This document shows positions 57,889 through 64,000 of a stretch of DNA of 64,000 nt, in pieces. Each line of letters starts with the position of its first letter. The first letter of the stretch is position 1. The position numbers were made by a program, and so were the translations under genes. The notes beneath the pieces were generated by a model. The model was not told the origin of the DNA. It made no database searches and worked only from the letters and a program-made list of their open reading frames with translations. The DNA lies in contig NZ_JACSQG010000008.1 of assembly GCF_014836765.1 (NCBI RefSeq), positions 1 to 64,000 of the forward strand, given 5' to 3'. This DNA is from Serpens gallinarum. Its GTDB lineage: Bacteria > Pseudomonadota > Gammaproteobacteria > Pseudomonadales > Pseudomonadaceae.

Positions 57889-59220
57889 ATGTACGCCATC
57901 ATCGGTGCCGGCCCCATGGGTCTGGCCAGCGCACGCAACCTGCAGAAATTGGGCATCCCTTTCATCGGCTTCGAACTGCACAGCGACGTCGGTGGACTGT
58001 GGGACATCGACAATCCGCACAGCACGATGTATGACAGCGCGCACCTGATCTCCTCCAAGCGCATGACCGAGTTTGCCGAGTTTCCGATGGGCGATGCCGT
58101 TGCGCCCTATCCGCACCACACAGAGATGCGCCAGTACTTCCGTGATTACGCGGAGCATTTCCAGCTCAGGCCCCATTACGAGTTCAATACCCAGGTCGTT
58201 GAACTGAGCCCCGATGGCGACGGCTGGACGGTGGTCAGCGAGCGCGCCGGGCAGCGCCAGCAGCGCCGTTTTGACGGCGTGCTGATCGCGAACGGCACCC
58301 TGCACACGCCAAACGTGCCTGTCCTGCCCGGCCTGTTCGATGGCGAATTGATGCACTCAGCGCAGTATCGCAACCCGGAGATCTTCAAAGGTAAGCGCGT
58401 GCTTTTGGTCGGCTGCGGCAACTCCGGGGCTGACATCGCCGTCGATGCCGTGCACCACGCCGCCAGCGTGGATATCAGCCTGCGTCGGGGCTATTACTTT
58501 TTGCCCAAATTTATAAATGGCCGGCCGATCGATACCCTGGGGGGTAAGCGCCCGTTACCCAGGCCGCTCAAGCAGCGCATTGACGCCGCCATGATCCGCA
58601 TGATCATCGGCAAACCTTCCGATTACGGCCTGCCGGACCCGGATTACCGCCTGTACGAGTCGCACCCGGTGGTCAACTCATTGATCCTGCATCACCTGGG
58701 CCACGGCGACATCACGCCGCGCCGCGACATCGCCGCCATCGACGGCAAGACCGTGCAGTTCAGCGATGGCGAAGCCGCGGAATACGACCTTATCCTGCTG
58801 GCCACGGGATACCAGCTGCACTACCCCTTCATTTCCCGTGAACATCTCAACTGGCCAGCAGAGCTGGACGCGCCGCAGTTGTACATGAATGTGTTCCACC
58901 CTCAGTACGACAACCTGTTCATGATGGGCATGATCGAAGCCACCGGCCTGGGCTGGGAGGGACGCAATCAGCAGGCCCGACTGGTTGCGCTGTATATCCG
59001 TCAGCAGCAGGTGGGCGCTGCTGCGGCCGCCGCCTTCAACCGAATCCGGAGCGAACGGGCTGGCGCTACCCTGGACGGCGGCTACCGGTACATCAAACTG
59101 GCCCGCATGGCCTACTACGTGAACAAGAACGCCTACCTGGCTGCCTTGAAGCAGCATAGTGACGAGCTGGAACGCGACCTGCCGACTGCACAGCAGCAGC
59201 CCTTGGCGGTGACCCCATGA
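57889..59220 (+). CDS. Flavin-containing monooxygenase
   Basis: A 443-residue FAD/NADPH monooxygenase. The FAD loop GAGPMG (6-11), the FMO fingerprint FDGELMHSAQY (FxGxxxHxxxY) near 147-157, and the NADPH loop VGCGNSG follow in the right order. FMOs oxygenate soft nucleophiles (N, S) or act as Baeyer-Villiger enzymes; the substrate is unknown here. It is first in a four-gene operon, each next gene starting inside the previous stop (atga). The AraC regulator is divergent. Confidence 0.9.
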   Translation: MYAIIGAGPMGLASARNLQKLGIPFIGFELHSDVGGLWDIDNPHSTMYDSAHLISSKRMTEFAEFPMGDAVAPYPHHTEMRQYFRDYAEHFQLRPHYEFNTQVVELSPDGDGWTVVSERAGQRQQRRFDGVLIANGTLHTPNVPVLPGLFDGELMHSAQYRNPEIFKGKRVLLVGCGNSGADIAVDAVHHAASVDISLRRGYYFLPKFINGRPIDTLGGKRPLPRPLKQRIDAAMIRMIIGKPSDYGLPDPDYRLYESHPVVNSLILHHLGHGDITPRRDIAAIDGKTVQFSDGEAAEYDLILLATGYQLHYPFISREHLNWPAELDAPQLYMNVFHPQYDNLFMMGMIEATGLGWEGRNQQARLVALYIRQQQVGAAAAAAFNRIRSERAGATLDGGYRYIKLARMAYYVNKNAYLAALKQHSDELERDLPTAQQQPLAVTP

Positions 59221-60158
59221 CGGGCGCCCCAGCACTGCAATTTGATGCAGCCAGCCTGATCCTGCTGAACATCATCATGGCCTGCATGATGTTCGGCGTG
59301 TCGCTCTCCCTGCGGCTGGAGGATTTCAGGCGCATCGCCCTGGCGCCCATCGCACCGCTGGCCGGAATGGTCGCGCAGTTTGTTCTGCTACCGGCCGCCA
59401 CTTGCCTGTTTACCTGGGCGTTGAACATCGACCCCGAACTGGCATTGGGCATGATCCTGGTTTCAGCCTGTCCCGGCGGCAGCTTCTCCAATGTCATGAC
59501 CTGGCTGGCGCGCGGCAACGTGGCGGTATCCATCAGCATGACGGCGGTCTCCAGTCTCGCCGCCACCGTACTGACGCCCCTGAACTTCGCGCTCTACGGC
59601 TGGCTCAATCCGCATACGCGAAACTATCTGACCCAGATCAGCCTGGAGCCTGCCAGCATGTTGACGCTGGTACTGCTGATACTGGCGTTGCCTATGGTGC
59701 TGGGCATGGTCACCGGGCGACGGCTGCCCGGCTTTGTCGCGCGCAGCGAAAAACCCCTGCGCATCATCTCGTTGCTGGTCTTCCTCAGCTTTGTCGCCAT
59801 CGCCTTCAGCAAGAACTTCGGGTTGTTTATCGAGCGCTTCCACAGCTTCTTCTGGCTGGTGGTGTGCCATAACCTGCTGGCGCTGCTGCTCGGCTATGGC
59901 ATGGCCCGTCTGTGCCGCTTGCCGCACAGCGACCGCCGCGCCGTCACCCTGGAAGTCGGCATTCAAAACTCCGGCCTGGGGCTGGTGATTCTCTTCACCT
60001 TCTTCCCCGACGCCGGCGGCATGTTGCTGATCACTGCCTTCTGGGGTGTCTGGCACCTGGTCAGCGGGCTGACCCTGTCGCAGTTCTGGGCCCGCCGCCC
60101 ACTGCCGGCAGACGACCCTGCCGTTCAACAGCCCATCGCCACAGAGCAATACACATGA
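59217..60158 (+). CDS. Bile acid:sodium symporter (BASS) family transporter
   Basis: A 313-residue inner-membrane protein with about nine or ten membrane segments. BASS features are SLSLRLEDFRRIALAP (about 23-38), MILVSACPGGSFSNVMTWLARGNVAVSISMTA, and the EVGIQNSGLGLVILFTFF crossing motif. BASS proteins take up organic anions with sodium. The ATG overlaps the monooxygenase stop by four bases. It may import the substrate of the operon or export its product. The actual ligand is unknown. Confidence 0.88.
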   Translation: MTGAPALQFDAASLILLNIIMACMMFGVSLSLRLEDFRRIALAPIAPLAGMVAQFVLLPAATCLFTWALNIDPELALGMILVSACPGGSFSNVMTWLARGNVAVSISMTAVSSLAATVLTPLNFALYGWLNPHTRNYLTQISLEPASMLTLVLLILALPMVLGMVTGRRLPGFVARSEKPLRIISLLVFLSFVAIAFSKNFGLFIERFHSFFWLVVCHNLLALLLGYGMARLCRLPHSDRRAVTLEVGIQNSGLGLVILFTFFPDAGGMLLITAFWGVWHLVSGLTLSQFWARRPLPADDPAVQQPIATEQYT

Positions 60159-61087
60159 CCCCGCGCATCCTCATTACCGGCGCCGCTGGCTATATCGGCC
60201 ATCAGCTCGGCAACCGCCTGGCGGGTGACCTGCAGGTCATGGGTACCGACCTGCGCAGCCGCGACGATGTCACTTTTCCAATCCATATACTGGATATCCG
60301 TGCCCCCGAGCTGGCTGAGCTGCTGCACCGCGAGCAGATCACCCATGTGGTGCATCTGGCCTCCGTGCTGCAGGCCTCGAAGGATCGCCGCCGCGACTAC
60401 GACATCGACGTCAACGGTACCCGCAACGTCCTTGAAAGCTGCCTCAAGGCCGGCGTCCAGCACCTGACCATTACCAGTTCCGGCGCCGCCTATGGCTATC
60501 ATCCGGACAATCCGGCGTGGATTGATGAAACGCACGCCCTGCGAGGCAACCCCGAGTTCGCCTATTCGGATCACAAGCGGCTGGTCGAGGAAATGCTTGC
60601 CGAGTACCGCCACCATCATCCCGAGCTGCAGCAGTTGATCTTCCGCCCCGGCACTGTTCTCGGCGCCGACACCCGCAACCAGATCACCGACCTGTTCATG
60701 GCGCCGCGCATCCTCTCGCTCAAGGGCAGCGATTCGCCCTTCGTGTTCGTCTGGGATCAGGATGTGATCGGCGCCATGGAAATGGGGTTGCGCCAAGGCA
60801 AGACCGGCACCTACAACATGGCCGGCGACGGCGCCCTGAGCATGCGGGAAATCGCCGCCCGGTTGAACAAACCGCTACGGACGCTCCCGGTCTGGCTGGT
60901 GAAGATCGCCCTGCAACTGGCTCAATGGCGCGGCAAACCCACCAGCCCGGCGCAGGTGAAATTTCTGCAATACAGGCCGGTATTGAGCAACCGACGGCTG
61001 AAGGAAGAGTTCGGCTACCCGCTGCGCAAGACCTCGGCGGAAACGTTCGAGTATTACGCGCAGCGCAGCGGAGCACGCAAGTCATGA
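60155..61087 (+). CDS. NAD-dependent epimerase/dehydratase family protein
   Basis: A 310-residue extended short-chain dehydrogenase. The nucleotide motif TGAAGYIG (8-15) and catalytic Ser109, Tyr137 and Lys141 (YSDHK) are present, so it should be active as dehydrogenase, epimerase or reductase. The start overlaps the symporter stop (atga). A longer open frame from 59912 overlaps the symporter and is rejected. In this context it probably acts on the product of the monooxygenase. No sugar-nucleotide genes are nearby. Confidence 0.88.
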   Translation: MTPRILITGAAGYIGHQLGNRLAGDLQVMGTDLRSRDDVTFPIHILDIRAPELAELLHREQITHVVHLASVLQASKDRRRDYDIDVNGTRNVLESCLKAGVQHLTITSSGAAYGYHPDNPAWIDETHALRGNPEFAYSDHKRLVEEMLAEYRHHHPELQQLIFRPGTVLGADTRNQITDLFMAPRILSLKGSDSPFVFVWDQDVIGAMEMGLRQGKTGTYNMAGDGALSMREIAARLNKPLRTLPVWLVKIALQLAQWRGKPTSPAQVKFLQYRPVLSNRRLKEEFGYPLRKTSAETFEYYAQRSGARKS

Positions 61088-61827
61088 TCGACCCCTGGCT
61101 GTGGGTTGCCCTGTTCGTGCTCATTGCCTACACCATCGAAGCCATCACCGGGTTCGGCAGCCTGGTCATCGCCCTGTCGCTGGGCGCGCTGTTATTGCCA
61201 CTGCCAGAACTGCTCCCGGTACTCGTACCGCTTAATGTGCTGATGAGCGGGTTTCTGGCCTGGCGCAACCGCCAGCACATCGACCGAGCGCTGTTACTCA
61301 GGGTCATCCTGCCGCTGATGCTCGGCGGCACCCTGATCGGTTTCATGCTGCATAACTGGCTCGCCGCTGACCTGCTGAAACTGCTGCTCGGCTTGATGAT
61401 CATCTGGTTCGCCGCCCGGGAACTGTGGCGCATCCAGCGCGGCACCACCGTACCGCCACATCCCAACTGGCTGAACCGCCTGCTGACCCTGGGCGCCGGT
61501 GTCACCCACGGCCTGTTCGCCTCCGGCGGCCCACTGCTGGTCTATGCCATGGCCGGCACCTCGCTGGATAAGCGTCAATTACGGGCCACCCTACTGTGCG
61601 TCTGGTTCTCGCTCAACACCAGCCTCAGCCTACTGCTGCTGCTCGAAGGCCGGTTGATTGCAGAACTGCCACGCTTGTTGTCGTTCACGCCGCTGCTGCT
61701 GGCCGGCGTAATGGCCGGCGACTATTTGCATCAGCGGATCAATGAGCAGCGCTTTCGGCAGATGGTCTACACCTTGCTGACCGCAAACGGGCCTGTTGTT
61801 GGTGTTCCAGACAGTCTGAGGATGTAA
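61084..61827 (+). CDS. TSUP (TauE/SafE) family membrane exporter
   Basis: A 247-residue TSUP protein with about seven or eight membrane helices. Family features are IEAITGFGSLVIALSLG (about 18-34) and the second repeat THGLFASGGPLLVYAMAG. TSUP members move sulfite, sulfoacetate or other organic anions. The start overlaps the epimerase stop by four bases, so it is co-translated. The last residues (NGPVVGVPDSLRM) do not look like a normal TSUP end, and the stop abuts an integrase remnant, so the C-terminus may have been altered. Confidence 0.87.
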   Translation: MIDPWLWVALFVLIAYTIEAITGFGSLVIALSLGALLLPLPELLPVLVPLNVLMSGFLAWRNRQHIDRALLLRVILPLMLGGTLIGFMLHNWLAADLLKLLLGLMIIWFAARELWRIQRGTTVPPHPNWLNRLLTLGAGVTHGLFASGGPLLVYAMAGTSLDKRQLRATLLCVWFSLNTSLSLLLLLEGRLIAELPRLLSFTPLLLAGVMAGDYLHQRINEQRFRQMVYTLLTANGPVVGVPDSLRM

Positions 61828-61828
61828 C

Positions 61829-61872
61829 TGTGCGGCATTGCACATCGGACAGGGGGCGACTTTCCGTGCCAT
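61829..61872 (-). pseudogene. Remnant of a P4-type tyrosine integrase N-terminus
   Basis: The minus-strand translation from the ATG at 61872 starts MARKVAP; after adding back one C in a C run, it continues LSDVQCRT, the typical opening of P4-family integrases (DUF4102 domain). The homology stops within two bases of the TSUP stop codon. It lies about 165 bases downstream of the tRNA-Arg 3-prime end and in the same direction, the normal place for such an integrase. Confidence 0.6.
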
Positions 61873-62037
61873 GGGGGGTACGACCTCATTTGTCGAACCG
61901 AGCGAAATACCCTGAGCGCACCCCTGAAATGTCTGGAAGCGACTGGAATTCCGAAACTCCAAAAATCGCTTTTTTGCTTGAAAGCAGCGATTCAGAGCGG
62001 TTGAGCGGAAATCGGCGAAAGTCAGCGGAAGAGCTGA

Positions 62038-62112
62038 TGGCGTCCCCTGCTGGAATCGAACCAGCATCTAGCCCTTAGGAGGGGCTTATTCTATCCGTTG
62101 AACTAAGGGGAC
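62038..62112 (-). tRNA. tRNA-Arg (anticodon CCT)
   Basis: Read on the minus strand: acceptor gtcccct / aggggac, D-arm gttc..gaat, anticodon stem agccc / gggct with loop ctcctaa (anticodon CCT), T-stem gctgg / ccagc with loop ttcgatt, discriminator G and an encoded CCA (tgg at 62038-62040). It reads AGG, a rare codon in Pseudomonas. This tRNA is a common integration site for islands. Confidence 0.96.
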
Positions 62113-62313
62113 AGACGCGTTGCGCCGGCTGTGCGGCGGCGGGCTCGGCATGTTAACGAGCGACGCTGGATTTGTCATGTCGAACCTGCGAGGAAACACC
62201 GTCCTTTTGCACAGCGACGCAGGATGTTCTCACCAAGCCCGACCCGGGCTTTCCCAAGTTGGCCCACCCCTTGCTACTCCCCCTGCAAGTTTGAATTATT
62301 TGTGGAGTGCACC

Positions 62314-63564
62314 ATGGCCCTTGGCGCCGATCTTTTTCTGCAAGGCAGCCCGTCGGCGCGCGTTGCGACGGGTGCGGGCAAGTCGCCGGATACCGGCGCC
62401 GGAGCCGATAAGGCCGAGAGCGGCAGCTTTGCCGAGCTGTATGCCCGCGAGCGCGATACCACCCCGGCCCCTGCCGCAGCCAAACCGGCCGAAACAGCCG
62501 AAACGGCTCAGGACGCTACGGACAAAGCCGTCCGCGAGCAGCAGTTGCTTGCCGATACCGGCAAGGAGTTGCCGACCGAGCTGCCACCTGAGGATGTGCA
62601 GCTGGAATCGCTGATGCTGTTCGAGCGCGACCCCGGCGTGCCGGTCGATGCCACACTCGCCGAACAGGCCCCGGACAAGGCAGCCCAGACGGCCCACGAC
62701 AACCTTCTGGCTGAAGCTCAAGCCGAAGCGCTTGCCGTCGCTGAACAAGCGGCTGCCGAACTGCAGCCTGACGAACCGGTTGCCGTGGCCGCTGTTCTGA
62801 CCCCGGCGGTGCAAGCCGCGGCTCTACCGGCCCAACCGTCCGCCAATGGTCGCGCTAGCGCTGCACAAGCCGCTGTGGCTGAACAACGCGCCGCGACCAC
62901 CCGCCTCGCGTCTGCCGAACCGGCACTGGCCGAAGACTCTACGGAAGTTGCGGACAGCGAGCTGCGCCTTGAGCCGTTCACGCGGGAGCTGGACGCCAGC
63001 ACCGCCGGCCGTGCCGCGTCTGCCGCAGCCAGTGAGCTGCGCACTGAAACGCCTCCCGGCAGTGTCAACCCTTTGACACAGGCGGTTAGCCAGGCGAACA
63101 CCGCAGCAGCCCGTGAGGCCGCCACCGTGCCACAGCAGCCGCTGTCGATGAGCCAGAACGGCTGGAGTGAGGCGGTGGTGGAGCGGGTGATGTGGCTGTC
63201 CAGCCAGAACCTCAAGTCTGCCGAAATCCAGCTCGACCCCGCCGAACTGGGCCGTCTGGAGGTGCGCATCAGCCTTAATCAGGAACAGACCCAGGTGAGC
63301 TTCGCCAGCCCACATGCCGGCGTGCGTGACGCGCTGGAAGGCCAATTGCAGCGCCTGCGTGACATGTTCAACCAGCAGGGCATGAACCTGGTGGATGTCA
63401 ACGTCTCCGACCAATCCCTGGCCCGCGATGATCGGCAAACCGACGAGCGCAGTGGCAGCCGAGGCATTGCCGCAGGAGGTGAAGAACATGCGGACGTGGA
63501 TGACCTGACGGTCGCCACCACCGCACTGGACTCGGGACGCGGGCTGATTGATTTCTACGCCTAA
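62314..63564 (+). CDS. fliK: Flagellar hook-length control protein FliK
   Basis: A 416-residue FliK. The N-terminal two thirds are Ala/Glu/Pro-rich low complexity that varies among species. The C-terminal Flg_hook domain (about 285-385) is clear: WSEAVVERVMWLSSQNLKSAEI, then QLDPAELGRLEVRISLNQEQTQVSF and VRDALEGQLQRLRDMF. FliK measures hook length and switches export specificity. The ATG at 62314 has a ggag site; the open frame from 62131 crosses the tRNA leader. fliL follows, as in P. aeruginosa. Confidence 0.92.
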   Translation: MALGADLFLQGSPSARVATGAGKSPDTGAGADKAESGSFAELYARERDTTPAPAAAKPAETAETAQDATDKAVREQQLLADTGKELPTELPPEDVQLESLMLFERDPGVPVDATLAEQAPDKAAQTAHDNLLAEAQAEALAVAEQAAAELQPDEPVAVAAVLTPAVQAAALPAQPSANGRASAAQAAVAEQRAATTRLASAEPALAEDSTEVADSELRLEPFTRELDASTAGRAASAAASELRTETPPGSVNPLTQAVSQANTAAAREAATVPQQPLSMSQNGWSEAVVERVMWLSSQNLKSAEIQLDPAELGRLEVRISLNQEQTQVSFASPHAGVRDALEGQLQRLRDMFNQQGMNLVDVNVSDQSLARDDRQTDERSGSRGIAAGGEEHADVDDLTVATTALDSGRGLIDFYA

Positions 63565-63785
63565 GGCTCCATCGAAGGTCATTCGTTTAGCGAAAGCTGC
63601 CTTGCGAACGGCCTGGTGACAGGGCGTGGAAACGGGTCTACCCAGTCATCCGGGCAGCCCGCCGGACACGCAACCGGCGGGCAACTCGCTCAGCTCTGAC
63701 TGATCCAGCCTGCCCATGCGGCGAGTGACGCCACCCCCCAACGGCACGGTATCTACCGCGACAAATCGTGAACAACATCAAAAAC

Positions 63786-63801
63786 TGGCATAAGACTTGC
63801 T
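63786..63801 (+). promoter_or_regulatory. Sigma-54 promoter of fliL
   Basis: tggcataagacttgct fits the -24/-12 consensus TGGCAy-N5-TTGCw, with GG and GC exactly ten bases apart. It lies about 50 bases before the fliL start. In P. aeruginosa fliLMNOPQ is a FleQ/RpoN-dependent class II operon. The rest of 63565-63851 holds no gene. Confidence 0.85.
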
Positions 63802-63851
63802 CCCTCGCTGGCTTGGATGGTGTGAGCACCGGTCGGTGACGGATATTTGGC

Positions 63852-64000
63852 ATGACTAAGAAAACTGGACCTCGTGGCTCGCAAACGAACAAGCTGCCGC
63901 TGATTATTTTCGGTGCGCTGGCGCTGCTGCTAGCAATGGCTGTCTCGGTTGGGGTGACCTGGTATGTGGTGACCAGCAAGATCGGCGGCCCAACCGAAGA
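63852..64000 (+). CDS. fliL: Flagellar basal-body protein FliL (5-prime part)
   Basis: The first 49 residues of FliL: a short basic tail (MTKKTGPRGSQTNKLP) and one membrane helix (LIIFGALALLLAMAVSVGVTWYVV), then the start of the periplasmic part. FliL binds the motor and stator and improves torque. The gene is cut by the window end. It is preceded by a sigma-54 promoter, which suggests it begins its own operon (fliLMNOPQ) rather than depending on fliK. Confidence 0.9.
   Translation, partial: MTKKTGPRGSQTNKLPLIIFGALALLLAMAVSVGVTWYVVTSKIGGPTE

Noticed and set aside
61630-62067. Minus-strand frame of 145 codons across the TSUP end
   Set aside because: Only its middle (MARKVAP) looks like a real protein start, and that belongs to a frameshifted integrase; the rest is antisense to the TSUP gene or inside the tRNA.

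Overview
The window looks like chromosome of a Pseudomonas of the P. aeruginosa/P. mendocina side of the genus. It is GC-rich, starts are mostly ATG with clear AGGAG-type ribosome sites, and several blocks keep gene orders known from P. aeruginosa: gdhA/ettA/glyA, yjiA-ybdD-cstA-PilZ-radA-mscL-fpr, slyD/ackA, argP/argO-sodB-bifA followed by an imelysin operon, and fliK-fliL at the right edge. No rRNA, CRISPR array or intact insertion sequence was seen. There is one tRNA, tRNA-Arg(CCT).

Layout. 1-5.1 kb: gdhA, ettA and glyA, with a 173-bp palindromic MITE-like element in front of glyA. 5.1-9.1 kb: an AT-richer insertion with an AAA ATPase that has a possible zinc hook and an RxxxxxH (HEPN-like) tail (defence candidate), plus an RDD membrane protein; each is preceded by a diverged copy of the same leader. 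9.1-30.8 kb: housekeeping genes (metal/pyruvate cluster, PilZ, RadA, MscL, Fpr, rRNA and tRNA methyltransferases, purine permease, Mqo, acyltransferases, CysZ, glutathione peroxidase, SlyD, AckA). 30.8-38.3 kb: OmpA-type lipoprotein, MBL hydrolase, coiled-coil membrane protein, ArgP/ArgO pair, SodB, BifA. 38.3-44.0 kb: a probably Fur-regulated operon of two imelysin-type lipoproteins, a di-haem lipoprotein and a Tat-exported DUF1513 protein. 44.0-48.7 kb: MaoC dehydratase and a beta-ketoacid CoA-transferase/thiolase operon with its LysR regulator. 49-57.8 kb: MFS exporter, a methyltransferase set between direct repeats, M20 peptidase, isochorismatase-like hydrolase, an ankyrin pseudogene, BetT and an AraC regulator. 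57.9-61.8 kb: a tightly overlapped four-gene operon (flavin monooxygenase, BASS transporter, NAD-dependent epimerase, TSUP exporter) whose end abuts a remnant of a P4-type integrase next to tRNA-Arg. 62.3-64.0 kb: fliK and the start of fliL.

The most unusual signals are: two unrelated accessory genes (AAA ATPase and methyltransferase) each flanked by diverged direct copies of a neighbouring leader; the uncharacterised monooxygenase/transport operon at the tRNA-Arg integration site; a YedK/HMCES-family protein whose catalytic Cys2 is Ser; ackA without its usual pta partner; and several families of palindromic intergenic repeats. All similarities are judged by eye; no database search was run.
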